Origin: Anopheles merus
Lineage: Eukaryota; Arthropoda; Insecta; Diptera; Culicidae
DNA length: 64,000 nt
Reading direction: 5' to 3'
NCBI RefSeq assembly: GCF_017562075.2
Contig: NC_054082.1
Coordinates: forward strand, 53,749,681 to 53,813,680
A program made the position numbers and the translations under genes. The notes under the pieces were generated by a model. It worked only from the letters and a program-made list of their open reading frames with translations. It did not search any database and had not been told where the DNA came from. Positions 11,755-26,373 of the stretch are shown one piece after another. Every line of letters starts with the position of its first letter. Within the stretch, counting starts at the first letter, position 1.

Positions 11755-14700
11755 TTGCGGTACACAATTGGACATGTTTCGACAAGACTGCAATTGTATG
11801 ATGCATTATGTATGCTGTTGGATCGTCACGGTGTAAAACCCGGTTTGAGCCAGCAATTTTCCTATTTGCTGCCAAATCTACTCAACCAAAATTGTGGTCC
11901 CCAATTGCGGGTCCAAGAACCTTTAATTATTGTTACCGACACTGACACCATCCAACCAACCTTTTATACATTGTTGTGAAAAGTGCGGTAGATGTACCTT
12001 TCAACTAACTCTCAACAAACGTCCACTTAAGTCGAACAGCGGATGAGTTCGGCAAACACTAGGCGCATGTACCTTTGGACTGGAGGACGGTGCTAACACA
12101 ATTAGCACGCCAACACACAACAACGTCCAACGAAATTCTCAACTCACACCAGTTGAGGGTAATTTCGCCGTCATCATTGACATCATTGTCGTATTGTGAT
12201 CCGAAGGGGGTGGATAGTTTTCACGTGTTTTTTTATTCGACACACGCGGTGCCAAGTCCGTTTTGTTGACATTAGACAGTTTGCCGTCAGTTCCGGCGTT
12301 AGGTGGATGGGATATGCTTTCGGGACCTTATCCCGCAGCAAAACGATGAGTCGAGAGAACAACACATTAGTTCTGATTCATTGGATTTTTGCCAATCAAC
12401 ACACCCGTTCAGCGGCGTATGGTGAAGATGCATGATATCATTCGCATTATAAGTTAGGTTCTCATGTTCTTTTGTGATCGGCTTAATGCAGGCACAGTTG
12501 TTTCCGAATACATCGCTCAATCAGGGTTTCCAGATGTATCTCCCTCTGTGTTGAGTGGCACTTGTAGATCGTCCCATTGTTGCTTATGTTCTCAACATTA
12601 CATTGCTCTCAGCACACAACGATTGATAATATCTTGTCAAGCAAGTGTGTAGTATCGAGTAATAATGGGGTTTTTATTGTGGGTTCAAGCGGCTCCTATC
12701 CAGGTTGCATAATCGTGGGCTGTTACCTAACGCGAGTAATCGCGCCGCCGCCTCGCGTCGTAGATTCTGCACCATATTACTAGCGTGGAATTCACCTAGA
12801 ATCATACCGTCACCCCGCACTACTAATGAAGGGGAGAAAATATTATGATCTAAGCCTCATTCCGCCAACATTCCGTTGCCACCGCCCGCTTTTCGCGATC
12901 GTTAACCAGGGTCGCTAATCACACCAAAACGATCGCGTTCGTGCGCCCCGCCTAGGGTTGCTGCAACAAACAGCGGCGTCCTACACGCCTGCACCCACCA
13001 TCACTACCAAGAAACCACCGGGCGGGGGAGGTGATCGACAGGCGTAAATGGCTATCATTATTCTTATTAGTTCCCATTGCCAGCAACATCTCCGATGCAA
13101 GGCGACCATAAAAAAAGCCGCTCTCGCTAAGAAGGTGGAAAAGCGGCAATGATTTACGTTCACCGCCAACGAGGAACAGTCGAAGGGATAGAATGTTTGT
13201 TGCAAATGCTCTAACCCGTAACGAGCGCTTTGTTGCACATTTGACAAGAACTTCAACTGTCACTTCAACTTTCGACGCTTTGCTGCTGTTGAAAGTGAAC
13301 ATGCAGATAGAGTGCATTGATTGACACACAATTGTCTATTGCCTATTCTTGCACACCACAGCTACGGCTATTGAAGAAACGATCAAGCGGAAGTAGCTTG
13401 AGGAAATGATCTCGCACCACTCCGGCTGCTAGAAAGCGGGAAAGTGATTTGTTTGTTTGGCTTGCGTGCATCACTTTTCACTGTCACGAAGCCGTTGCAA
13501 ATTGCCCTCCGACCCACTAAAAAACATCCAATCGAACACAAACGACGCAAAAAAAACACACAAACAAACAAACCCACACAGTGTGTCTGGGGAGCCGCTT
13601 GGAAAGAATCTTCTTCGCGTGCATCATTTTCTAATGCATCGTTCGCATGCCATCGGTGGTCCGATTCGGTGAACCACAGTGCAATGCAGTTGTTGAAGCC
13701 TGTCTGTTGCGCGCTAGACATGCTTGGCATGCAAAGTACCGATATTGATCGGGTGAGGACATTGTGCCAACACTCCCCTGGGCGGGGGGTAGACGCGGCC
13801 CGAGATCGATTGGTGTGTAGACCTGCCGTCAAAATGACTCGAAGCGAACGGAAAAAGTAGCCATTTCGTAAGCCTTTCGTGTTTCGTGTTTCGTTTCATT
13901 AGATCTTAAAACCAGGTGGAAGCATATATACACACATCATCTAAAAAAGATCGACAGATCGTGCTACACATTGCCGGTAAATGTTTGATGCAGTGTGTGT
14001 GTGTGTGTTTCTGGGGCCACTTTAAGCATTGGGCAAGAGAGCGTTTGGATTGTGTAAAAATTGAAAGCCAGCTTCGTTGAAAGCCAGCTTCTCCGCTACA
14101 CATGGCGTTTACAGCGCTGATTACTTTTATTGTTGTCGATTGCGTTCGACGACGTCCCTTTCGCGGAGGGTCTCAACTTTCGTTACACTTCCCGGATGGT
14201 GAACCGGGTGGTCTTCCGATACTGTGTACGGCTCTACGGCTGAAGATCGTAAATTGGGGTTTCTTCTTCCACAAACCGATAGGAAATGGTGTTGCGCCCG
14301 GCAAGAGTTTATGGCGTTTACAGCTTACAAATTGTCGCCATCCTCTCGTTGACTATACCATGGGAAAATTTGGCACAAGCCCTTTCCACCGGGAAGCAAG
14401 CCGGCACGCGGAGCCGTCACCGCCAACCAACCCCAACAGTCATGGAGGCAATTTTTCACAACACAATCCCTCGCGGTTCGATGTGGCAATGAGGGTCTTT
14501 CTGGTCGTGGTCACCTTGTGGGGATGTATGTAACGCTTTGTCCCCGGTTACTTCGGTGGTGAAAACTCAGCACCAACCTTCCGCGCACCCCTGGCTCTGG
14601 CTACCCGAACGGTTCGACACTGCGCTCAAGGCCAGCGCACGAAATTGGGAAAAGAAGACCACAGACGGTGCGAGGAGACGGCGGCGTGCGCATGGTCGGG

Positions 14701-15704
14701 CCCGGCTGGTACCGTAAAAGAGACTGTGTTGTGGTGCCCCCTCTTCCTATCCATTGGATCAGCTGCCGTGGTTTCGGTACAGTTCCCCTTTCCCCTCGGT
14801 GCATGTGAACAGAGAGAACTACTCGAACAAACGGTGCAAAGTGATAGTACACGCGAGTGTCCTCCAATGGCTGCTCCATGTCCAGGCGTGTTCCAGGCTG
14901 GGGACTCGGTAATCGTCGTCGAGATGGATGAAATCTTCGTATGGCGGGTGGGGGAATGGTTGAATTCCGCCACGAAGAAGTGAAAGTTGATTGCGCGGGA
15001 TCAATTCTCTGGGAGCACTCGCTTTTGCGTCCTCATGGGCACTACCATGCATCCTACGCCAAGGCGATACGTCGCAACACTCTGCTAGTATACGCCGAAA
15101 CCATTCTGTAAGTTTAACTGCACAGGATATTACTTGCATTCCAAGTAGGGGTTTTCCCTCCGAAAAGGTCATCAGACATATACATTATTACAATTCATCT
15201 GTTTATAAATGTGCATAGGACTTACAGGCAACACAACGTGGCATTGTCTTTGATTAAACGGTACAACATTTCCCACTACTGATAAATGTACTCGAAAGTT
15301 GCATTTATTTTACAAATGTCCTTTAGCACTTCCTTCCTCAGCCGGGCACGATCGACACTAATCGCATTACATCGTTCATCCTTGGCTGTTTCCGAGTTTC
15401 AAAATGCAATGATACAGCAGACTAGGCACCTCTCTAGCAGTTTCCCAACACGGGTCACCGTCACGGTGTACATGTATGGAAAATCCGGCATTGTTCTTCG
15501 GAACTGATCGGATAATCGATCATAAAGCAAATGATCCACCTTACGCTTCATGAACACTAGACGCTGCTTCCGGTCTTGATTGACGAGTGATTGTCTGTGC
15601 TCCAAAAAACATCCATCAGCTATATGAATATTAATATTCTTGATGGTTGTTTGTGAGTTTTCGCAACTTCCATCTGACCTTCACTCATTGAGCTACACCA
15701 GTTT

Positions 15705-15838
15705 GAGGTTACCAGTCGGTGTTGGCGGCGCTGTGCTACTGCTACGATTTCGGACACCTAACAGATGATGTCGATATGCGGCCTAACTTTGAATCACGTT
15801 TCCAGAGTAGTAGTGCCATAGGTTATACTGGTAACCTC
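15705..15838. repeat. Short inverted-repeat pair (11 bp arms)
   Basis: GAGGTTACCAG at 15705-15715 is matched by its exact reverse complement CTGGTAACCTC at 15828-15838, with about 112 bp between. It could be a tiny MITE remnant, a structured RNA, or two copies of a protein-binding site in opposite orientation. I found no convincing target-site duplication at its edges. Confidence 0.45.
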
Positions 15839-16600
15839 ACACGGGGTCCGTCCTGCGAATTGAAAGGAACGAGGCGAAATTCGCAGCAGCCCGTGTGCTG
15901 CCAGCAACTTTGTGGGTCTGTGTGCCTAATAACCTTGATGGAAATGTAAACATGCCGAATGGGTGGAAACGGACGGGAGCAGGAGGAGAAGTAGAAAGGC
16001 GCGCAACCAGAAATCCGAGAAACTGGCAGAAAACGCGACGCGCTCTGCTGCAGGAAATGATGACTGTGTTATGAGTCGATAGTTGGAACGCTTCGATGGC
16101 TTGCTGGCTTGCTTGCCGGCTGGCGCAGTTTGTTTGTAGATCCTTCTCGATCTTCTGAATGATTAAGAATTGATGATGGAAGATGTGTGTGAAAGGGTAA
16201 GAAAGAGATCGCGCGCAATAACACTGTGGTCGGTTCCCTCAGCTATTGGCAGGGGCAGGTGCGTTCTTTGGTGGCGTATGACTTTAGGAAAACTAGTTTT
16301 GATGTAAATTTTTCGCACACGCCCCCAGGACGTTTCGCACTGCTGTGCATTAGATTGACTGGAAGGTTCGATGACATTCTTAGGCGGCTATAATTTCCAT
16401 TTCTCTTCACCAGGGTGTGGGTAGCTTTACAATGATATAAACAATCCAAAAAGTTGAGAACATTCGGCGGTCCGTAAGCTTGATCATACGAGCAAAGTCC
16501 AACCTGGGATCGCCCATCAGCGTTGCCATGTTCTGCAGCCACTTTTTGTTTGCTTCTTAAATAATGTTACGAAGTTATAAAATATATCTCTTATCTTAGA

Positions 16601-16654
16601 TAATATATATATATATAAATATATATATATATCTATATATAAAATATATATATC

Positions 16655-16689
<35 letters not shown>

Positions 16690-16813
16690 GATATATATAT
16701 ATCTATATATATAAATATATATAAATATATATATATATAAATATATATATATATTTATATTTTATATAAATATATAAATATATCTTATCTTATATATATA
16801 TATCTTATATCTT
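16601..16813. repeat. AT-only palindromic low-complexity block
   Basis: Just over 200 bp composed almost only of TA steps, with interspersed TATC, TAAA and their complements, so most of it can fold back on itself. It lies in the elongase 5' intron. Such blocks are prone to length change and to assembly error. Confidence 0.8.
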
Positions 16814-18614
16814 ACTCTACCAGTGCTACAACAACTGCAATTTACTCCTAAATTTCAAACGCTTGGCTGGATATGCATTAAAAAACTCAATTTGTTTGAG
16901 AGTTCTTTGCTTTTTAGAATGAAATGATCCCTCGTACAATAAATAAGTCCTCGTTAGTAGTATATGATTTAACAAAAACACACACACACACTTGTTGTGC
17001 GAGTGAGCATAAAACAAACAACGGAAATAACGTACCGACGGGCATTCCAAAATGGGGAAACCTGGACAACAAGACAAGCATCGGAACTTCTGTACCGAAT
17101 GCTAACTGTTTATCCTCAGTCGGGCGGAGATCGATTGAAGGGAGGTATGCTTGAAAATTCACCCAATAGATGATGTGACGAGTCGACTGGAATGCCTGCC
17201 CGTACACAGGATGCATACCAATTGTATATCCACACATACCCAGCAGTGAGTGCAAGGTGAATGTTTGATACACGGGATGCGGTGCGGTGCTTTATCTCTC
17301 CGACTGACTCCGCGGAGTTTCTCACCACCGTTCCGACGCTCGTGCGCTGCTTAGCGGTGGCAGTACGCGCAACCCCCAGTACGGGTGACTCGCTGGGGTG
17401 TCCACCGTAACGCATATCAAACAGTTGAAGAAGCGTTTATGGAAATGTCGTGGGTGTGTTGCGTACTTCGCATGTGTTGTGGCGTTGTGTTTGTGTCCGC
17501 TCATAATACACCCGGTTTGTCAGGTAGGTGGTTGGCTTGTTGGCGGCAGCCATGGTACGTTTGGGAGTGAAAAGGAAAGCCTCCAGCAGCACGCGACTTT
17601 GTCACCTTCTTTTGGGTTTGGGTTATGGTGCGCCGAAATGGAAACGAACTGAGGTGACTTACGGTGCGGGTGTGGGATCAGGGTGCGTGACGCAGACGGA
17701 CGCGTGTATTGGGTCAGGGTATCGATTGGTCATTGCAGCATTTGGGGTGGGTTTCCTACATTCCTAATGCGGGTGCACCAGCAGAGGAGAGGGGAGGGAA
17801 ATGTATGCGAAGGTTCGCTTTTTGAATAATCGTGCTGCATAACTAACGGAGGATAAATTTGGCCATTTTACACGCATAAGGTTATCGGCCATGTGTTAGT
17901 GTGACGACTATTTATAGTTGTAGCATTGGAATCACATGTTTTGGGGGAATACGCAAATACGAACGATGCGATGCGCGCAGCACCGAAATGGTGCAAATGA
18001 AAGGAATAATATGCTTCAGCCAATGTACTACCTTTGGTACCTTGTTCTAAACTTCCTTTTGGTCGTTTCCAAATCAAGACAATTAGCGCCGTCAAGTCCT
18101 CGTCCATGCGGTAGTATCTCAAAGTCGTGTGAGCTAACCCGACGTCTGCATCTGGCCCCTTAGCACTGCAACACGCACACGGTTCACATCATAAGCGCAT
18201 AGAGATGAGTGCTGCTAGCTCTCGCTTATGCATGTGATGAACATAAGGGTAAAAAAATGAAGTCATTTAACAGACACAACAGACCGCCCGGAATCGAGCA
18301 CACTGTGGCAACGGCGACGATGCGTCGAAACCGAAATGGTTGTTACCGGAGATGCCGAGAGACCTACTAACCGCGTTAATGAAAGTAAAAGTAAGCCTAC
18401 TTCGCTTTTCCCTTTTTCTTCGCACCCGTCAAGCGTTTGGAGGTGGTATTTCGTTTTCTTTTTCAGTTTTTTTTTTTTTTTTTGGTAAAGGTGGTTTTTG
18501 GTCGCCTTTGGCTGCGTTGTTGCGCTTACCACCCATCTGCTTCTCTCTCAGTCAGAGTCGGCCGTGTCTCCCGTGTTTGCCTGGGGGGTAAAAGATTTGA
18601 AACCGTGCGTATGT

Positions 18615-18634
18615 GTGTGTGTGTGTGTGTGTGT
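18615..18634. repeat. (GT)n microsatellite
   Basis: About ten GT units within the elongase 5' intron; its complement produces a spurious Thr-His open frame on the minus strand. Confidence 0.8.
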
Positions 18635-20942
18635 CTATGTGTGATGCTGCCAAGGAGCAAGGTGTAGTAAGGGTTACGCGCGCCACAGCTCCAAACAGAC
18701 GATCGAAGATCGCGATCGCGCGAAGCAACACACTCGGGGCCGAGACTACATAACAAATTATGGTAGTGTTTAGTATGTTCGAGTTTTGGGGTTTGTCTTG
18801 GCTCTCTGGGGGTAGGGGAGGAAGGGACCAAGAAGAAAGACGAGGGCATAGACTGGCACAGCAACAAGAAAAACACAAATTCAATAAGTGATCCGCGCGT
18901 GGTCGAAAAGAAGGATCATATGTAATCGGGGTGCGCGGGGAGAACTGCTTGGTATAGAAACAGGGAAACAACTGGGTGTGAGGTGGCCCCAAAAATTCCA
19001 CAATCTTTTGACACACACGCTCCTCTCCTCCCTGCTCCTTTGGGACCGAACACGACTAGCCGGACCTGTATTTTTTCGTTCGGTCCTGGAAGCTGTCGTT
19101 GCGAGACCACCGGTTATCACACTTTCAGTACGATAGATTGAAGTTGTAATCATCCACGCACACCACGATCCGTTAAGCAGCAGCCTGTAGCCAGCAATTG
19201 TGTACAAGCTGTGAGGCAACGGAGAAGCAATTCTTAAAGTGGTGGGGAGGAAGGGACGCATTTTGAAAATTCAACAAGGTTGTTCGCGAGTGAAATAAAC
19301 CCAAAATTGCACGGAAAATGACCCTCCACTCCCCCTCCTCAATGCACAAGTCTGCCTAGAGATTGTGACTATTTGGTCGCTATTGCTTCACATTTGAATG
19401 AAGCTGCTTGTGGGTGGCGGGGGGCAGCAGGATTGGGTAGGTGAAGTTGATTGATATGATTCGCATGTTACTAACTACTAACCACCTGCTTGCGCTGAGG
19501 TATATGTGTATGTGTGTGTTTATATGCTTGTATGTCAACGAAACAAAGGAAACCCAGCGATCCCCCCCCCCCTCTCCGACGTGTGTGTGTGCGCGCGATC
19601 TCGCGTCCGTGGTATTAATCACTGACGGACCGAGTGAGCGACGACGATTGCACAGGAGCATAGTTTTGTGCGCCTTGCCTCTCTGGCGCGACTGACCTTG
19701 CCAAGAGCAGCGCGCGGGCCGAGCGCGCTTTCGTACGTTTTCTTATGTAATGGCCATTTATTTTATTATTCAAGTAAAGTTTTAACGCATTTCGAAGTGG
19801 TTTTTTGGGGGTAGAAGGCTGCTGCTCCGCGTTGTGCCCACCCATTCATCCGCGGCAGGGCCTCTCCCCCCTCCCTTGGGCCGGGGGGTAATTTGGGGAC
19901 GTCGGTTCGATGGGTTTCGCTGTTTTCGGCTCCGTATTTGATCGACTCCGCCGGCTGCGTCGGAATGAGGCAGAAGCTGGAGTTGGTACAGGCGGATGGA
20001 GAGATAGTGTTAAGGTAAAGCCAATATAATCAAAAGTTGGTATGTGTGTGTGTGTTTTTTTAAAGTCTTCGATTGATCAAGGTATGCACGCGCGAGTCGG
20101 CATCGCTCGTCCCCCACGGCTGTGGTTTGCTCAATCCACGAAAATAAAACAAAGCTGGAGGAGAGCGTGATGCACAACACATGGCATAAAACTAAAAAAA
20201 ACAGCAACAAAAGCTAGTAGTCAATCAATAGATCTAACATTTAACGACCCATTTACTACGAGTGTGGTACTGTTGGCAACAGTTGCAGGAATGCATGAAG
20301 ATCGTTGTCGCGTGGTCCATGAAGATCGAATGGGCTACAAAGCTGGACAAATGTCTTTCAAAATAAATAATTTTATAAGTTACAAAAGATCATCGCTCAA
20401 CTCCTTTACAAAAACGGTGCTCTTTAAACGTGCTGCGCTAGTTCTGTTGCTGAATGATCCTAAAATAAAGAAAAACTGCACTTGTCGGGGATATTTGCAT
20501 CGTTGCACTCGATTAATTCTTTCCCTTCCCCTGCTCAAACCTGATCTCGAAATGGAAAGTTGATCTTATGCCGTCCCCACACCTACACACGCCAAGAACA
20601 GGGCGAACTCCATCATAATCATCAGCGAGTGGACCGAGTACGGTTGTAGACGGTTCGCGTAGCCGTAGGGAGCAACTTTGGCCCGAAGTTCAATAGTGTT
20701 GCATCGCTTCGAGGGAGAGGGGGGGAGGGGGGGTTTGATTAAAGAGATAGAGTAGGCCGAAAAGAAGAAAAACAGAGAACCAGTCAACTGGTCTCCTCCA
20801 ACGCACCAAACTTTTTTGTGTTACCTTTCGATGTTCGAAGTGTGCGCCGCGTAACGCACATAACTCTGCATCGAATCTCCATCGACCCATCTCCTGACCG
20901 ACTGGCCATCGTACAACGTATAACCCGGTTACCCGAAATATA

Positions 20943-21056
<114 letters not shown>

Positions 21057-21525
21057 ACGACGGGCCCTCGCGTTTGTTTGCGAACTTCGGTTGCACGACC
21101 GCGGCGGCTGCCGGCTCGTGGGGTGTGGTGGGGGCAGCGTCAGCGTGGAAGGGATTGTCCCCTTCTCCTGCGCCGGTGTGTCGCTGTGTGTCACTCTCTG
21201 TGTCCATGGTTCCGCGGCTAATCGCGTGCTGGTTCCCATCGTGGGGAAACTGAAAATAACGTTTAGAAAACGACTGATTGTCATCGAGTACGGTCGCGCG
21301 CGCTCGAGTTCGCTGCTACTGCGTGCGTGTTTCGATAGCCAACCGTGCGTGTGTGTGTGTATCCGTGCTATGCGTGGAGGGTTCTGCATCCACCACCGTT
21401 GCACCACCGTTAGAGTGAGCCTTGCCAGTTAGTTGCTAATATCCAGTTTCACACAACGATTGGCGGCACAGGTACGGGAAGAATCAGCTGACGCGCCAGT
21501 GGGCCTTGATTTTGTTCGTTTGCAG

Positions 21526-21614
21526 TGGAAACCATTTTTCGCGGCCACCGAGAAAGGTTGCGCCCCAGCCTGCCGCCCTGGTGAAGGTTTCATTCCCGTT
21601 GTTGGGTGCATTAG
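21526..21614 (+). other. Candidate alternative 5' UTR exon preceded by a 54 bp mini-intron
   Basis: A GTACGG donor at 21472 and a pyrimidine-rich TTTGCAG acceptor ending at 21525 would bound a 54 bp intron. The following 89 bp segment ends at a GTAGGT donor at 21615. The arrangement would fit an alternative first-exon cluster of the elongase gene. Only splice-site quality supports it. Confidence 0.2.
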
Positions 21615-24600
21615 GTAGGTGCGTTTCTTTTAAGTTTTGTTTTGTTTGGAAAAGCCCGTGCAAATTGGGACTCTGGTTGTTGTGGCGCAACTGTTCCTAA
21701 AAAGGAAAAACCTTGGAATTACTGGAACGTTTGTTAAGCAGTGCAGAAATTTCCGAAATTCAGCAAAAACTGTCCAAGAGTGTGTTGTGTGCGCCCAATG
21801 TGTGTGTATATATGTGTTTATATTGCGATCATATTGCAAATGAAAAAATGCATTTTTGGCAAAATGTTAGACCCCCAAACTCCACACCCGCCCTCGAGTG
21901 CGTGGTATGGTGTGTCCGTGTGCGCTTATGTGTGGTGGCTGTGTGCTTGGTTTGTTGTGTGGTGGGTGCAGTCAAAAATACCTCATTCAGCTGATTACTC
22001 GACGCTGAAAGTGAAGCGTGAAGCGGCATTGAGAAACTTTGCTAAAGGGCCCAGTTTTGTAGTTCACACGGAAAGATGCCAATGAACCCTGTCAACGTCT
22101 GTGTGTCGTCTTCAATATGGGGTGCCCCTCCTCCCCCCTACAGGGGGCTCAATGGGATGACCAATGCCACAGGAACCATGATTTAATGCTGCAGAGCGCA
22201 CAGTAGTGAATCGATGCGATATTGTTGGTTTGTTCGTTTGGGTTTGTCCGCCTACTGTCATTATTCCGCAAAGAGCAGCCGACCAGCCCCCTTGGAACAG
22301 GTTCTCTTCCTCGTCTTCATGCCGGACTCTGTGCCAGCACTCCGGTGCGTGTTGTGTCACCAACCGAAAACCAAGGCTGCTGGTCCTGGGCCTTACGTGA
22401 ATTTCGGTGTATGACAAAACTCCACAGACTGTTATGCAACGCGAATCGAACTCAAAATCACGGCTTAGCATCGCGCCAGTATCGCACCAAAGTGACAAAA
22501 CGGCTACGGAGAGAAAAGAAGCAGACGCCGTTAGAAGCGAGTGCGTGTTTGTGTGCGTGTGTGTGTGTGTTTGGCTTGAAAGCCACGTGAACTACGAACC
22601 CCGGTGTAATCTTGCTCGGCTACAGCAACGATCCTCCTCCCCGACTGGAGGCGCAGATTTGGTCGTCCCTCGCATAAGCCTCTCGGTGCGGCAGATTTAA
22701 CGGATCATCGTGCTTTGCTTGATTTTACCTTTTTATCGCAATAGCAAAGGAGGATGTGGTGTGATATCAGTCGAAACCCGCGATAACGATATATGGGGAG
22801 GGGAGAACGAATCAAGGACTTTTGGTTAAAAATTTGCGGAAAACGGGGCGGCAACCGACCAGTTTGGGAGTTGTGGAAATTGTTATCTGTTTTTGGGACG
22901 CTCCCTCATCCAGTCATCGCACGATGACATATTCGTCGAAGTGACGGAAATGTGGGCCAACCCCCGGCATGATCGGTCGATACGGGGGTTAGAAGGGGCT
23001 CGGGAGAGGTTAGACATCATCGCCGATAAGAAGGAGACGCTGTTATTACCGTAACAAGTGCAGCGATGGACCGACCGTGACTCATCTGTTCGACTTTTGT
23101 CGCGATTACGCTAGTAGCGCGCGTAATACACCGGCGAGCAGAGGAGCAGCAGAGCGGATTGGAACTTTTTTTCACCATTTCCCCCACCGTCAAAACGGTG
23201 CGACACCACACCAACACCACCACGGCCAGTGCGGTTCGTCGTTTCTGCCCGTTCCGATGGTTAGCGTTCGCGGCTAGTAGTCGCATGATGTTAGTAGAGC
23301 TCCTACTCTTGCTCCACAAAACCGAAAACGCGCCGCATGATGGATGTTGCAGCTGACGCGTACCTTTTTTTTTTGTTCACACCCTCTCAAGAGCCCAATT
23401 TTCTGGCTTGTTTTTTGATAAAGGGCTTAGCAAGCGCTCCTACAAACGCACTCACACACACGCACACTTGTAGAGAGTGTTTGATGAAAGCTTAATACAG
23501 TGCATGGGTACGCTGCCCACATGGTCGACTTTCCGGCGAAAAAAATGGGAGCAGCCCAAGAGCGTTAATCCCCCGTTTCCACCAAAAAATGATACGACGA
23601 GGGGATGTTCTCGGTAACAACACCCAACATGACAGCCAAGTAATAAAAAGAAGGTATTAAGCTCCGCACGTTTTAAGAGTGTGATAAGAGTTCTACACTG
23701 TTGCAACTTGTGTAATGAAGTTGGCCTAAGATACTCCAAAGCACTCTTGAAACGTGTGTAGTTTAACTTGACGGGTTGATGGAGTGAATCAAATACGTAA
23801 CAGTACGACAGATGGATGAAGGAGAAGTCAACAATCGTATCAACAATAATAAGTCCCCAACTGTGTCAATGCACACGGTCAAACCGGAACGTGGCACGAC
23901 CCCTCTCCAAACATGCTGTGGAACGGTTACACCTACAGTCAAGCCCGGTGCATCTTCAGTTATGACATCAAACGGAGGGCATTAATTACTTACGCCAATG
24001 CTCTTGTGAGTGATGAGTTAATTGTTATCTAAACTGCGACGGATGGGGATGATGAGCTAAAACTACCCCCTTTACCTACCCCCCCAATCAGTGATCGTGA
24101 CCAGTTCGGATCGCGGGCTTGATCGACCGTATCTAATACGCTTAGAAGTCCGGCATTTTAATGTACCGGTTCTGCCGCTGTGTAGAGTTATGTAACCCGC
24201 AACGCACGCAGCTCAGGTGGCCAGAACGATGCAAGTGGAGCGCGTCGATAATGCCGCCCGGGAGTGTCTTCTATTCGTGCTTAGTTGTTTAACACTCAAC
24301 ACATCATAGTTCATTTCCATACAGCACAGATCCAAAGATATGAACACTCGTGTGTTATGTGTGTGTGTGTGTGTGTTTTATTAGGGGAACGTCATCATAA
24401 ACGGTAAACGTCACCAAAAAAACGCGTGTTGGGAGAGACGACGACTGTTTCGAGCTCGTTTCGCTCTCTTCTCACCCGAAGCAATGACGCACGCACGCAC
24501 CTTTTTTTCGTCGTTGTCCTTTTGCCGCCCCAAGTAGTTCTAAAAATAAAGCCAGAAAAGCACGTTTTCGCTACAAATATAGATTCACTACCGTGTGTCA

Positions 24601-26373
24601 TTCTGTGCGTCCGTGTCATTCTGTATTGCTGCACTCACCCTGTGTGCTGTAACCCCATGGCGCCCGATAGCTCCCTCCGGTTCAACCTTGCATTATGCTA
24701 CGCACCTCCCACCCTTTCTAAAGGCTCTCATGATCGAAGCAAGCGATCGATGCGGGTGCACTGACATGCTGTGTCACATGAGCACGTGAGATTAAATGTA
24801 CACAGCACCTCGAACGTGTGTGTGTGCGTGTTTTTTCGTGTTTGGGGCACTTGGCGTGGGTGGTGGTGCCTTACTCTGTTTGTTGCTCTGTTTGCATCGT
24901 CGCACGTGCAAGCGCAGCATGATGTCATACATACACACATACAAACACACTGCGATGCACTCAGCTGTTTCCGCCGACAGCCGCGACACGCCGTCCTGTT
25001 GTGTTTGATGCGACTTTCCTTCGCCACGTGATGTGGCAATGTTTCGCTTCCGACCGTGGTTATGCAAGAGAACAAAAATCACGACGACGATACCTCGCAA
25101 TGACCACCTATGTCCCATCAGACGGCAGAGGGGGAGCGCGGGAGGGATGGGTGTGTAGGGTTTCGTTTATTATCACGCCAGCCAGGAAAGTGTTCGTGCG
25201 GGGTTGGCCAGAAGGCACAACTTGGGCCGGGCTGTTGTTGGTATTACAACTTGTTGGTGAATTACTTGTTCTCGTTTCCTGTCCTGGTGTGTATGTGTGT
25301 GTGACGTTTGAAATATGAACCACCCTGTCGAGGGAGGAGCGTGGTCGATGTAAGCATTGGTGGACTTATTGGCGCCTCGCTAAGCTTCTCGTAGTTGTGT
25401 AGCTGCACCAAACACGCTTGTCTCATGCAATCCCTTTCCGCGCGAAGGCCAACCAAACGATGGGAAACAAAAAAAAAAGAAACAACAGAACGTCCCCTAA
25501 TTGATAACTGCATGTAGTATCGTGTGTACATGGCCGACAAAAAGCAACCACATGTTAAGCCAAACATTTGTTTGCCCACCATACCATTGCCAAGCGCTGG
25601 CGGTAAAGCGTTTCAGCGGTATGAAGCGGTGTTCGTTTCCTGGTTCCATTGCGTACAAAAACTAGCGAATGTATCAGATAATTTTCCACCCAAAACCATA
25701 ACTTTCTTGCCCAAGAACTTTGCCCGCCGCAATGGAGAAGGGAGGAATTGAGGGATGTGGAGAGTGAGGTCTTTGTTTTGTTCCCTTCGTGTTGGTATAC
25801 TGCGACGCGAAGCTGCCACAGCCATCGATTCCTTTGACACCGCCCCCTTCTCGGCGGCAAACGCTATCATCAAGCTGATCCTGCTAACTTCCGCCGCCAG
25901 AAAACACACACACACAATGCAAACGTAACGAATGTAGGTCACCCTTTGCTGGACAGAAGGGGCGGACGCTACCGTGCCCCTCCTGCCCCATCAGTGAGTG
26001 TTGTTCCCTTTCGCTGGTTTGCGTCAACCGAACGCGGGAAGCGTGGCATTCTAACGTGAGCATCAATAGCTCACTCCTTGTACGAGGAAATGACTTTCGA
26101 TTAATAATCGATGAGCGTGGATATTGGGTGACGACGGGTGTTGCTGTCTGCTGGCCATCACGCCCACCACCCTCTCTGGGTTCGCTCGTGCGGCAAAGCA
26201 GAAAATTGTACTCTATGTGCACACACTCACCTTCGCTCAAACCGAGATCGGGTCTTGCCGTGCTTTGTCGAGCTTCTTTTCACTGGGGCCGTGTGCGCTA
26301 CCGTCGGTAATCAAATTATCACATTTTTAATTAATCCTTCCCTCCTTTTTTCTGTTTCGTGATATCGTTTCAG

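Noticed and set aside
11444..11836. Three overlapping plus-strand frames of 103-130 codons
   Set aside because: They cross a GT repeat, share no family features and have no conserved order; several frames being open together is typical of non-coding GC-rich DNA.
14058..14096. Short direct repeat containing GAAAGCCAGCTTC
   Set aside because: Two copies of about 14 bp with no wider structure; likely a local slippage duplication.
14102..14533. A 143-codon plus-strand frame starting with a hydrophobic stretch
   Set aside because: The rest is Pro/His/Arg-rich without domains or splice partners, in the middle of the elongase leader intron.
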